Shown here piece by piece: positions 45,786 to 54,795 of a stretch of 64,000 nucleotides of DNA. Position 1 is the stretch's first letter. Each line of letters starts with the position of its first letter. Source of the DNA: CAVIQK01 sp964613035 (GTDB taxonomy: Bacteria > Bacillota > Clostridia > Christensenellales > DTU072); the NCBI GenBank assembly GCA_964613035.1, contig CAZTFQ010000004.1:61023-125022 (forward strand), given 5' to 3'. The position numbers and the translations under genes are program-made. Under the pieces are notes generated by a model. It ran no database searches and was not told the DNA's origin. It saw nothing but the letters and a program-made list of their open reading frames with translations.

Positions 45786-47082
45786 TAACCGATTCCTTTT
45801 CTATTACGGCTTCCATATAAAAGCCGCTCTTAACTATTTTTGCTATGTAATATTTCCCTTCTTCTATAGGAAAATCGGCTCTCACGTATACGTACGGGTC
45901 AACGGACGGACACTGTTCTTTTAACCGCGCATAAAATCTTCCTCTTCTCTCGTCTATGCCTTCGAAGACCAATTCGACGGTTTTTCCGAGATAATCGGAA
46001 TGATTGTTTTCGACAACTCGGCTTTCTATTTTCTCTACCTCTATTCTTCTTTTCTTTTTCACGGACTTAGGTAGATGACCGTCCATTCTGTAAGCGGGAG
46101 TATTTTCTTCCTTGCTGTATTCGAAAAATCCCGCATAATCTATCATTCCTTCCGAAATGAAATCTTTCAGTTTTTCAAAATCTTCTTCACTCTCTCCCGG
46201 AAATCCTACGATGAACGAAGAACGCACCGTAATGCCGGCGGCTTTCAGTTTCGTCAATAATTGTCTTATCCGAGACTCGTCGGTCCTTCTTGCCATTCTT
46301 TTCAAAACGCGATCCGATATATGCTGAAGCGGAATGTCAAGATATTTTGCCATTTTTTCGTTATCGTCAATAAAGTCGATGAGTTCGTCCGTTATACCCT
46401 CGGGATAGGCATATAACAATCTGACCGTATGAAAAGGAATCTCGCAGAGTTTTTTTAACAGCTCGGTCAAGCAAGGCTTACCGTATATATCTTTACCGTA
46501 TACGGTAGTGTCTTGAGCAACTATTATTAACTCTTTAACGCCGTCCTCGTATAATAATTCCGCCTCTCTTAGAAGCGACTCCATAGGTACGGAACGTAAT
46601 CTCCCTCTTATATAAGGAATAGCGCAATATGTACAATGATTATCACAACCGTCCGATATCTTCAGATAAGCATAATGCGGCGGCGTTGTCAGAACTCTTC
46701 TTTCGTCATAACAAACCTGACCTCTCAAATCGAACAACTCTTTAAGGACGTCGGCTATTTTATCGGGAGCGTCTATTCCCAGTACCGCGTCGACCTCGGG
46801 AAATTCTTCTTGCATAATATCTCTGTATCGCTCCGAAAAACATCCCGTAACTATCAATTTTTTCAGCTTACCTTTTTTCAATTCCGCTGTATCTAATATA
46901 ATGTCTATACTTTCTCTTTTGGCGGATTCTATAAAAGCACAAGTATTGACTATTACGACGTCGGCGTCCTCTACGTTTTCTACCAGAGTAACGCCAACCT
47001 CTTCTGCTCTCTTTAGAATTTTTTCCGTATCTACTCGATTTTTATCGCAACCGAGAGTTATCGCGCCCAATTTAATTTCCAT
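45778..47082 (-). CDS. rimO: Ribosomal protein S12 methylthiotransferase RimO
   Basis: A 434-aa radical-SAM enzyme methylthiolating an Asp of S12. It has the N-terminal UPF0004 cysteine set (LGCDKNRVDTE, NTCAF, TGCFSERY), radical-SAM cluster CDNHCTYCAIP, FIVGFPGESEEDF and a C-terminal TRAM domain. It needs two 4Fe-4S clusters. It is 9 nt after ftsK. Confidence 0.96.
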   Translation of the reverse strand: MEIKLGAITLGCDKNRVDTEKILKRAEEVGVTLVENVEDADVVIVNTCAFIESAKRESIDIILDTAELKKGKLKKLIVTGCFSERYRDIMQEEFPEVDAVLGIDAPDKIADVLKELFDLRGQVCYDERRVLTTPPHYAYLKISDGCDNHCTYCAIPYIRGRLRSVPMESLLREAELLYEDGVKELIIVAQDTTVYGKDIYGKPCLTELLKKLCEIPFHTVRLLYAYPEGITDELIDFIDDNEKMAKYLDIPLQHISDRVLKRMARRTDESRIRQLLTKLKAAGITVRSSFIVGFPGESEEDFEKLKDFISEGMIDYAGFFEYSKEENTPAYRMDGHLPKSVKKKRRIEVEKIESRVVENNHSDYLGKTVELVFEGIDERRGRFYARLKEQCPSVDPYVYVRADFPIEEGKYYIAKIVKSGFYMEAVIEKESVNG

Positions 47083-47091
47083 AATTCCTAA

Positions 47092-49950
47092 TTAATCCTC
47101 GTCGGTGAGTTTATCGGCGAATCTTTCGTTAAATTCTTCCATACTTATCAAAACTTTTCTTGATTTACTGGAATTTTCTTCTTGCGGAGAAATTACTCCC
47201 CAAGAATTAAACATATCCATAATCTTCTTAGCTCTGATGTATCCCATATTATGTTGCGACTGTATCAACGATATAGAAGCTTTTTGCTGAATAATAAACG
47301 ATTTAAGAACCTTCAAAGCATCCGCTTCCAGCTTACTGTTCTTACCGACGCCGTCGTCACCGCCGTCGGATATTTCTTCTACGGTCTCTTCTACGGGCGG
47401 AGTAAGAATGGTACTCTCTATACTGGAATCGAAGTCGGACTTGTTGTGATCCTTAACGAACTGCGTAATGGCTGCTATTTCCATTCCGTCTACGTATGCG
47501 CCCTGTATTCTGACCTTATCGGAAAGCTCCGGCGCCATAAATAACGAATCGCCTTTAGACAGCAACGTCTCCGCGCCGGACTCGCCCATACCCATTATTA
47601 TCATACTCTCTGTTATCGATTTAACCGTAAATGCAATACATGAAGGAATATTGGATTTAATAAGTCCCGTGATGACGTCTGCGGAAGGTCTCTGAGTAGC
47701 TACTACCAAGTGTATACCGCAAGCTCTTCCTACGCCGGCTATTCTTGCGATATTCTTTTCGATAGAGTTTTTGGCATGCAACATAAGGTCAGCCATCTCG
47801 TCTATAACCAATACTATTCTGGGAAGCTTGGGTTCGGTATCCTTATTACGAATAACATTATTATAGATATCGATATTCTGCGCTCTCTTTTCTTCCAGGA
47901 ATGCATATCTTCTGTCCATTTCCTCTACCAGCCACTTAATGGCGTTAATGGCTTTATCCACTTCGGTGATCGTATTGGGGATAAGCATATGGGGAAGATC
48001 GCAATAGGACAACAGCTCTACTCTCTTGGGGTCGATGAGAATAAGTCTCAAATCTTCCGGAGAATATTTATACAGCCAGCTGATTAGCATCGAATTGATA
48101 CCGCAGCTCTTACCGCTGTTGGTAGTACCGGCAACCAGTAAGTGAGGAGTTTTCGTCAAGTCGTAGAAAAACGGTTGATTGTCGACGGTAGAACCTAGAG
48201 CAAAGGTTAATTTACCTTTATCCATAATAAACTTCTGTCCGCCTACGATCTCTCTGAGACCTACCATACGACGAGTTTTGTTAGGTATTTCTATACCTAC
48301 CGCATCTTTTCCTTTAATAGGTGCGAGTATACGCAAAGACTCCACCTGAAGTCTCATCGTTATGTTGTCCTTGATACTCTCTATACGGCTAATCTTAACC
48401 TGATCTCCGATTTTCAGTTCATATCGAGTGACGGTCGGTCCTTTTACGGCAGAAACGACTTCCGCATCGATCTTGAAGGCATTCATAACCCCGTCGATAC
48501 GTTGTTTCATTTCGGTGAAGTTTTCTACTTCGTTATTAGAACCTACGGGCTCCGCCAACATAGTAATGGGCGGGGGCGTGTAAACGTAAGGTTTATACAC
48601 CTTCTTCTCTTCCGGTGCAGGCTCGGGTTTGACTTCTTGCTTTATTTCGACCTGAGCGGGCTTACTTACTATAGGTTTTTCTACAGGTTTTATAGGCGCG
48701 ATCGGCGCTTCTTCTCTTACTCTAGATTCAATCGGCGGCTGCTCGCGTCTGATAAATTCGACCGTCTTGGGGACGTCGTTGGCAAAGAAATTGGGAACCA
48801 CCACGTCTACAGGTTCTTCCTCTGCCTGAGATGAATATCTATCGTAAGAAGGCTCTTCGACGGCTTGATAATGCGAAACAACGGTTTCTTCGACGGGACG
48901 AGAGATTATTTGTTCCCGTACGGGTTCCGATTCCTCGATTATTTCTTCGGGTTCCTCGTATCCGTATATTCCGGCGTCAGTATCTATGCTAACGGAAGAC
49001 TTGTCTATGCCGGACAGCTTGGAAGGCTCGGCATACATATAATCAATCGAAGACTTGTCTTCAGTCTTATTATCCTCGGGCTCGTTTTTCTGCGAGATGT
49101 CCTCGAACCCCGTATATACGGGCATATTGCCGTAATTGGAATTAAAGAAACTCCCTCCGTCGACTACGTCGTTGCGACTCTGTAACCAAAAAGATTTTTC
49201 CAGCTCGCTATAATCGCGCTTAAGAACTTCGGGAATAAGTTCGGGATCGGTTGAAGTCTTCTCGACGGTTTTTTCGACAGGCGTAGCGTTATTGAATAAA
49301 ATTTCTTGAGACGTAGGTATCCGTTCCACCACGGACTCCTCTTCGAAAAACTCGTCCGATAAGGAAGACTCTGAATCGTAAGACCTTACCAGCAGCGGTT
49401 GATGATCGTCTTTGAGGTGTTCTTCTTCATCTTGAATCGGAGAAGAGTTTTCTTTGTCTTTAATCCACTTTTTCTTATCTTGCTTATCCGAATAAACCAA
49501 TAAGGGCCATATTGCCATTAGACCGAGCGCCGCCGTAAGAACGTAAAAAATCACCAGAGACGCCACGTATCCCATCGGCACGCAATAAAAAGTGAGCAAC
49601 GATACCAAAACGCCGCCTGCGGTTTTATTTTCCGAAAAAGGCCCCCAGAGATATTTTTCATATCCGCCGTCGAGTAACGCGCTCTTATTGGTCGCTATAT
49701 GAATAGTAATCAAAAAACATGCAAACAGAGAGAAATAAATCAACTCTCTCTTTTTGGAGACGATTATTTCTTTTCCGCACGCCATAAATATCGTGGCAAC
49801 CAAAACCGCCACCAGATACGCGAAAATCGCATACCCGAATACTCCCACTAAAAAATCTCTGGTCGGAGCAATGCATAACAGAATTGCCACCAGTCCTATC
49901 AAAGAAAATGCTAATATCAGTCTCAGTTTATTTAGGTCGAGCTTTTTCAT
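47092..49950 (-). CDS. ftsK: DNA translocase FtsK/SpoIIIE
   Basis: A 952-aa septal DNA pump. Four or so N-terminal membrane helices (residues 10-160) are followed by a long acidic, Pro/Glu/Ser-rich linker (about 165-470), then the RecA-like motor with Walker A GTTNSGKSCGINSML, Walker B LVIDEMADLM and GRACGIHLVVATQRPS, and a C-terminal gamma winged helix (about 870-935). The ribosome site GGAG is 12 nt away, longer than usual. Confidence 0.96.
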   Translation of the reverse strand: MKKLDLNKLRLILAFSLIGLVAILLCIAPTRDFLVGVFGYAIFAYLVAVLVATIFMACGKEIIVSKKRELIYFSLFACFLITIHIATNKSALLDGGYEKYLWGPFSENKTAGGVLVSLLTFYCVPMGYVASLVIFYVLTAALGLMAIWPLLVYSDKQDKKKWIKDKENSSPIQDEEEHLKDDHQPLLVRSYDSESSLSDEFFEEESVVERIPTSQEILFNNATPVEKTVEKTSTDPELIPEVLKRDYSELEKSFWLQSRNDVVDGGSFFNSNYGNMPVYTGFEDISQKNEPEDNKTEDKSSIDYMYAEPSKLSGIDKSSVSIDTDAGIYGYEEPEEIIEESEPVREQIISRPVEETVVSHYQAVEEPSYDRYSSQAEEEPVDVVVPNFFANDVPKTVEFIRREQPPIESRVREEAPIAPIKPVEKPIVSKPAQVEIKQEVKPEPAPEEKKVYKPYVYTPPPITMLAEPVGSNNEVENFTEMKQRIDGVMNAFKIDAEVVSAVKGPTVTRYELKIGDQVKISRIESIKDNITMRLQVESLRILAPIKGKDAVGIEIPNKTRRMVGLREIVGGQKFIMDKGKLTFALGSTVDNQPFFYDLTKTPHLLVAGTTNSGKSCGINSMLISWLYKYSPEDLRLILIDPKRVELLSYCDLPHMLIPNTITEVDKAINAIKWLVEEMDRRYAFLEEKRAQNIDIYNNVIRNKDTEPKLPRIVLVIDEMADLMLHAKNSIEKNIARIAGVGRACGIHLVVATQRPSADVITGLIKSNIPSCIAFTVKSITESMIIMGMGESGAETLLSKGDSLFMAPELSDKVRIQGAYVDGMEIAAITQFVKDHNKSDFDSSIESTILTPPVEETVEEISDGGDDGVGKNSKLEADALKVLKSFIIQQKASISLIQSQHNMGYIRAKKIMDMFNSWGVISPQEENSSKSRKVLISMEEFNERFADKLTDED

Positions 49951-49959
49951 TGCGAAAGT

Positions 49960-50343
49960 CTACTCCTTTTTCCCTTTCAAAAACTCCTCTATCGAATATC
50001 CTTCTTTAAGCGACACTCCGTGCTGCCTTTTGAAGTTTTCTTCGTTTTTATTTATGTATCTCTCATACATCTCGTCGGCATCCATTCCGACTTTTAGACT
50101 AGTGGAAGCGATGAAGTGAACTATATCGACTATTTCGTCTTTGACATTGTCGTAATTGATTTCTTTCGGATTTTTCCACCATTTGAAATTGACTTCAGCC
50201 AACAACTCCGCCAATTCCGACAACATAGCCAATATTTCCTTTTGTACCCATTCGTCCTTAGAAATATCGGTAAGACCTCTCGTCTCGACTATCTCGGTAT
50301 CCAACTTCTTCTGTAATCCGAATATTACGTCCAGCTTATCCAC
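49960..50343 (-). CDS. dut: Dimeric all-alpha dUTPase-like protein
   Basis: A 127-aa helical NTP pyrophosphatase of the dUTPase_2 type. Metal residues are seen in EILAMLSELAELLAEVNFKWW (landmark part SELAELLAE) and KDEIVDIVHF (E-x-x-D). It would cleave dUTP to dUMP; another pyrimidine nucleotide is possible. It is 2 nt after the M16 peptidase gene. Confidence 0.85.
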   Translation of the reverse strand: MDKLDVIFGLQKKLDTEIVETRGLTDISKDEWVQKEILAMLSELAELLAEVNFKWWKNPKEINYDNVKDEIVDIVHFIASTSLKVGMDADEMYERYINKNEENFKRQHGVSLKEGYSIEEFLKGKKE

Positions 50344-50345
50344 TA

Positions 50346-51611
50346 TTATTTACCCTCCTTCATCAATCTGAATATATCGATATCCGACTCAGGACCGACG
50401 TATGCCACGCTCATTTTGTCAAAATCGAAAATTTCTTTTATGGTATCTTCCACTTCTTTGACCGTAACAGCTTCGATCCTTTTCAATTTTTCGTCGACGT
50501 CGAATTTTTTTCCGTCCAACATTGCCGTAGTCAACATTACTTTCATCATTCCGGAACTGCTTTCAAGCCCCGTAACGAATTCCGCTTTACATAACGCCTT
50601 ATGCTTATTGATCTCTTTTTCGGTGACACCGTTCTTAACGGCGTCTAAAATAACCTCTCTGGTAGTAAGCACCGCATCTTCCAGATATCGCGGATTGGTC
50701 GCGAAGTGGATATGAAACATTCCGTTGTTAACAAAAGTCGTATTGTCGCCGTAAATGGAATATACGTATCCCTTTTCCTCCCTAACCTTCTGGAATAATC
50801 TACCCGACATTCCGCCGCACATAATGTCTATAAGACAGCTCATCGCTTCTCTGTTTACCCCGTACGGATAACTGCGAAACGAAAACGCCACGTTGACCTG
50901 CTCGAGAGGCTTAAATTTGGTCAGATATCTGGCGCGAGGCTTAACTTCGGGGACGCTCGCAACGGTCATAACGGAAGCGGATGAAAATTTGCATTCAAAA
51001 TACTTTTCCGCTACGGCAACGCCTTCTTCGTCCGTTATACCGCCGGTTATACACACGATTGTATTGTCGGGAGTGTAAACCTTGTCCATATAGCGTAAAA
51101 TGTCGCGCTTGGAGAATGAATTGACGGACTCTCTCGTCCCGAGAATTGGATACTCGAGAACAGACCCGCCGAAGTGCGCCGCAGTAATGACCTCGTGGCA
51201 TACGTCGTCGGGATCGTCTTCGTACATCGCGATCTCTTCGCAAACGACTCCCTTTTCTTTCTTCAGGCAATCTTTTTCGAACGTAGAATTAAAAAACATA
51301 TCGGAAAGCATATCGGCGGATTTCCCGATATTTTCTGATACGGAAACGGCATAATAGACCGTCATTTTTTTTGTAGTATAAGCGTTGAGTTGAATACCTT
51401 GACTTTCCGCCTCCTCGGCTATATCGAACGCCGACCGCGAGGCGGTGCCTTTGAAGAGCATATGTTCTATAAAGTGCGAAAGACCTCTCTCGTCCTCGCT
51501 CTCTGTTATCGTGCCCGCTCCTACCGCTACGCCCATTGCGACCGAACGCAGATACGGCATCGGAACTATCAGTATTCTCAGTCCGCTTTTCAGAGTCAAT
51601 ATTCTGTCCAT
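50346..51611 (-). CDS. M16 family zinc peptidase (YmxG-like)
   Basis: A 421-aa processing-peptidase-like protein. The inverted zinc motif HFIEH is at about residue 43-47 (GLSHFIEHMLFKGT) with the distal Glu in EEIAMYEDDPDD, and the C-terminal half is the second M16 domain. In Firmicutes ymxG lies near dapG/pnp; here it heads the ftsK-recA operon. A GTG at 51632 extends the frame but overlaps the -10 box; the ATG at 51611 (MDRILTLKSGLR) is the right start. Confidence 0.93.
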   Translation of the reverse strand: MDRILTLKSGLRILIVPMPYLRSVAMGVAVGAGTITESEDERGLSHFIEHMLFKGTASRSAFDIAEEAESQGIQLNAYTTKKMTVYYAVSVSENIGKSADMLSDMFFNSTFEKDCLKKEKGVVCEEIAMYEDDPDDVCHEVITAAHFGGSVLEYPILGTRESVNSFSKRDILRYMDKVYTPDNTIVCITGGITDEEGVAVAEKYFECKFSSASVMTVASVPEVKPRARYLTKFKPLEQVNVAFSFRSYPYGVNREAMSCLIDIMCGGMSGRLFQKVREEKGYVYSIYGDNTTFVNNGMFHIHFATNPRYLEDAVLTTREVILDAVKNGVTEKEINKHKALCKAEFVTGLESSSGMMKVMLTTAMLDGKKFDVDEKLKRIEAVTVKEVEDTIKEIFDFDKMSVAYVGPESDIDIFRLMKEGK

Positions 51612-51623
51612 AAGCGTAAATAA

Positions 51624-51652
51624 ATTATACACTAATAATATAAGTTTTACAA
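51624..51652 (-). promoter_or_regulatory. Promoter of the M16-dut-ftsK-rimO-recA-rny operon, near leaderless
   Basis: Minus-strand TTGTAA (51647-51652), 17-nt spacer, TATAAT (51624-51629), then 12 nt to the ATG at 51611 and no Shine-Dalgarno sequence. Confidence 0.78.
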
Positions 51653-51725
51653 TAACAAATCGAAAAAAATCTTAAAAAATTTTCGACGCGTTCATATCCG
51701 AGACTCAAGAGAATATTTTTATATC

Positions 51726-52451
51726 GTGAAAGTAACGAAAAAATCCATTTTTAAGCATCTTATAGCCAACGCGATAATTGTGGCTACGGTAGTAGTCGTA
51801 TTCGTAACGGCATTTTCTGCGGGAGGAGCCGTAGACGCCTCTTCGATAATCAACGGTGCGTATTATCACGGCAACGAAAACTCGGCCTCCGTAGCCTTGA
51901 TGATCAACGTATACAGCGGAGCGGACGAAGTCTTGAAGATGCTTGATATACTAAAAAAATTCCAAGGAAAAGCAACATTTTTTATCGGGGGATGCTGGGC
52001 TGAAAAGAACAAATCGATTATAGAAGCCATACATTCCGCAGGAATGGAAATAGGCAATCACGGATATCTTCACAAAGATTCCGATACGCTTGACGACGCA
52101 AGATTAAAATCCGAAATCAATTCTACCAAAAACCTTATCGAAGCATATATCGGAGTAACGACGACTCTTTTCGCGCCGCCGTCGGGAGCTCTGGACAAGC
52201 GTACTGCGGTAATTGCCGCGAATTGCGAGCATAAAACGATCATGTGGAGCAAAGATACTATAGACTGGAGAGATCACGACTCGGATTTAATAGTACGCCG
52301 CGCGACGAAAAATTTACTCTCGGGAGATCTTATACTCATGCATCCCACCGAGGCTACCGTCGAAGCTCTGCCCGATATTATAAAGAAAATCTCCGACTCG
52401 GGATTAAAAACGGCGTTTGTCTCCGAAATAATCGCCGAAAACAAATTATAA
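51726..52451 (+). CDS. Polysaccharide-deacetylase-like protein (PdaB type) with altered active site
   Basis: A 241-aa protein with one N-terminal membrane/signal helix (residues 11-34) and a NodB fold. Motif 1, normally TFDDG, reads MINVYSG, so the base and metal Asp are gone. Motif 2 (GNHGYLH) keeps both His. Motif 3 is FAPPSG (Arg lost). Motif 4 (DTIDWRD) and motif 5 (LILMH) remain. The start is GTG with a weak ribosome site. PdaB relatives act in sporulation; catalysis here is doubtful. Confidence 0.8.
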   Translation: MKVTKKSIFKHLIANAIIVATVVVVFVTAFSAGGAVDASSIINGAYYHGNENSASVALMINVYSGADEVLKMLDILKKFQGKATFFIGGCWAEKNKSIIEAIHSAGMEIGNHGYLHKDSDTLDDARLKSEINSTKNLIEAYIGVTTTLFAPPSGALDKRTAVIAANCEHKTIMWSKDTIDWRDHDSDLIVRRATKNLLSGDLILMHPTEATVEALPDIIKKISDSGLKTAFVSEIIAENKL

Positions 52452-52476
52452 ATGTGAATTTTACGGTTTTATCGTT

Positions 52477-52505
52477 TGACTTAAAAAGTATTTACAATTA
52501 TCATT
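52477..52505 (+). promoter_or_regulatory. Candidate promoter of glyS
   Basis: TTGACT, 17-nt spacer, TATCAT within 52470-52510, leaving a leader of only about 30 nt. No T-box can fit. Confidence 0.5.
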
Positions 52506-52539
52506 ATAGTTACAAAACAACTATTTTGAGAGGTTATTT

Positions 52540-53925
52540 ATGTCGCAACTCACTATGGACAAGCTTGTAGCGCTCTGCAAGGGAAGAGGTTTCGTTTTCC
52601 CGGGCAGCGAAATATACGGCGGACTCGCCAACACTTGGGATTACGGTCCCCTCGGCGTGGAACTTAAAAACAATATAAAACGCGCCTGGTGGCAAAAGTT
52701 TGTCACCGAAAACGACCTTAACGTAGGTCTAGATTGTGCCATCCTCATGAACCCTTCCACTTGGGAAGCCAGCGGACATATAGGGGGGTTTTCGGATCCC
52801 TTAATGGACTGTAAGGAATGCAAATCTCGCCATCGCGCCGACGATCTCATCGAAGCATATCTTGCAAAAAAGGGTGAAACGATGTCCATCGCGGGATGGA
52901 GTAACGAGCAGATGGAAAAATTCGTCATCGACAATCAGATCAAATGCCCCGTATGCGGCAAAAGTAACTTCACGGGAGTCAGAAAATTCAATCTGATGTT
53001 CAAAACTTTCCAAGGCGTAACGGAAGATTCTCTCAACACCGTATATCTTCTTCCGGAGACCGCACAAGGCATATTCGTCAATTTCCTCAACGTGCAACGC
53101 TCAGCCAGAATGAAAGTTCCCTTCGGTATCGGTCAAATCGGAAAATCTTTCCGTAACGAAATAACCCCCGGAAACTTTATCTTCCGCGTAAGAGAATTCG
53201 AACAAATGGAACTGGAATTTTTCTGCAAGCCCGGTACGGATTTGGAATGGTTCTCTTATTGGAAAGACTTCTGTCACAAATGGTTGCTCGATATAGGCAT
53301 TAAGGACGAAAATCTCAAGCTAAGAGACCATGATCCCGACGAACTCTGCTTCTACAGCCGCGCAACGACCGACTTCGAATTCAAGTTTCCCTTCGGATGG
53401 GGAGAGCTGTGGGGTGTAGCAGACAGAACCGATTACGACCTTAACTGTCACATAAAGAAGAGCGGCAAGAATCTCGAATATCTCGACCCCGTAACCAACG
53501 AGCGTTACGTACCGTACGTCGTGGAACCGTCCCTAGGCGTGGAAAGGACCTTCCTTGCCGTATTATGCAACGCCTACGACGAAGAAGAAGTCGACGGCGA
53601 CGTCAGAGTCGTATTGAGATTGCATCCCGTGCTGGCGCCTTATAAAGTAGCCGTAATGCCTTTACAGAAAAAGCAACTCGGCGACAAAGCGACCGAAGTC
53701 TTACATATGCTCAACAAAAAGTTTTCCGCAACGTACGACGATGCGGGCAGCATAGGAAGAAGATATCGCAGACAGGACGAAATAGGCACGCCCTTCTGCG
53801 TAACCGTAGATTTCGATACGCTCGAAGACAATTCCGTCACAATAAGAGACAGAGACACGATGGAACAAGTCCGCGTGCCTCTGGATAAATTGATCGATTA
53901 TATTAACGAGCGAATAGTGTTTTAA
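52540..53925 (+). CDS. glyS: Glycyl-tRNA synthetase, homodimeric class II type
   Basis: A 461-aa single-chain GlyRS of the alpha2 type. It has GRGFVFPGSEIYGGLANTWDYGPLG at the N-terminus (landmark GGLANTWDYGPLG), CxxC zinc-like pairs (CKECKSR, CPVCGKS), motif 2 FRNEITPGNFIFRVREFEQME (landmark GNFIFRVREFEQ), motif 3 SLGVERTFLA and a C-terminal anticodon domain. GAGAGG lies upstream. It ends 3 nt before the converging hslO gene. Confidence 0.97.
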   Translation: MSQLTMDKLVALCKGRGFVFPGSEIYGGLANTWDYGPLGVELKNNIKRAWWQKFVTENDLNVGLDCAILMNPSTWEASGHIGGFSDPLMDCKECKSRHRADDLIEAYLAKKGETMSIAGWSNEQMEKFVIDNQIKCPVCGKSNFTGVRKFNLMFKTFQGVTEDSLNTVYLLPETAQGIFVNFLNVQRSARMKVPFGIGQIGKSFRNEITPGNFIFRVREFEQMELEFFCKPGTDLEWFSYWKDFCHKWLLDIGIKDENLKLRDHDPDELCFYSRATTDFEFKFPFGWGELWGVADRTDYDLNCHIKKSGKNLEYLDPVTNERYVPYVVEPSLGVERTFLAVLCNAYDEEEVDGDVRVVLRLHPVLAPYKVAVMPLQKKQLGDKATEVLHMLNKKFSATYDDAGSIGRRYRRQDEIGTPFCVTVDFDTLEDNSVTIRDRDTMEQVRVPLDKLIDYINERIVF

Positions 53926-53928
53926 TAA

Positions 53929-54795
53929 TCAAGAAAAAAGCTTTTCGACGTCGTCCTTATCGAAAATATAAGACGTCGAACAAAATTCACATTTAGCCTC
54001 GATACATCCGCTCTCGCCGACAACCGCGAGAGCTTCTTTTTTCCCCATACTCTTGACGAATTGCGACACTCTTTCTCTGGAACAAGTGCACTGCCAGCGA
54101 ATCTCGTCTTCTTCCAAAATCTCCGAATTAAGATGCGAAAAATAAAAATCGAATATTTCCTTACCGCCCTTCTCTTCTATGAGCGATGAAATATGCGTCA
54201 TATTCGACATAACGTCTTCTATTATCGTAAGCGCGTTTTCATCCGCGCCGGGAAGAGCTTCTACTATCACGCCGCCGGAAGACAAGACGCCGTTTTTATC
54301 GCACAATACGCCTAACGCCACGATGCTGCGGACGCCTTCGCTCCGATACAGATACGTTGCGAAGTCCTCTGCTATTTCTCCCGACACCAATTGAGTACGC
54401 CCTACGTAGGGCTCTTTAAGTCCCAGATCCTTAACGACTATTATCTCTCCGTCCGTACCGACTCCCGCGCGAACGTCTATCTTACCGTCGCTTTCTCTTG
54501 CAGGGACGTAAAACGTAGGATTATCGACGAATCCGCGCAAATTACCGTAAGAGTCGCCTGCGACCACGATTCTGCCCAACGGTCCTTTACCGCCGACCGT
54601 TACGGAAAACTTGCCGTCGTCGGATTTAAGATTGCTGCCTAGATATGCGCCTGCGGTGAGAGTTCTGCCCAGCGCAGCCGCCGCAAGAGGAGAAAGACAG
54701 TGTTTTTCCACTGCCTTCTTTAACGTTTCCGTAGTTTCTATTACCGCGACTCTGGCTTGCTTGTCCAGAATTACCGCTCTGATTATTTTATCCAT
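53929..54795 (-). CDS. hslO: Redox-regulated chaperone Hsp33
   Basis: A 288-aa holdase switched on by oxidation. The C-terminal zinc switch has C-x-C (WQCTCSRERV) and C-x-x-C (CEFCSTSY). The N-terminal core carries LSPLAAAALGRTLTAGAYLG and GGKGPLGRIVVAGDSYGN. It starts on the last base of the upstream membrane-protein stop codon (TAATG). Confidence 0.96.
   Translation of the reverse strand: MDKIIRAVILDKQARVAVIETTETLKKAVEKHCLSPLAAAALGRTLTAGAYLGSNLKSDDGKFSVTVGGKGPLGRIVVAGDSYGNLRGFVDNPTFYVPARESDGKIDVRAGVGTDGEIIVVKDLGLKEPYVGRTQLVSGEIAEDFATYLYRSEGVRSIVALGVLCDKNGVLSSGGVIVEALPGADENALTIIEDVMSNMTHISSLIEEKGGKEIFDFYFSHLNSEILEEDEIRWQCTCSRERVSQFVKSMGKKEALAVVGESGCIEAKCEFCSTSYIFDKDDVEKLFS

Noticed and set aside
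52452..52539. T-box leader for glyS
   Set aside because: The leader is only about 30 nt after the predicted promoter and no T-box sequence or terminator is present.
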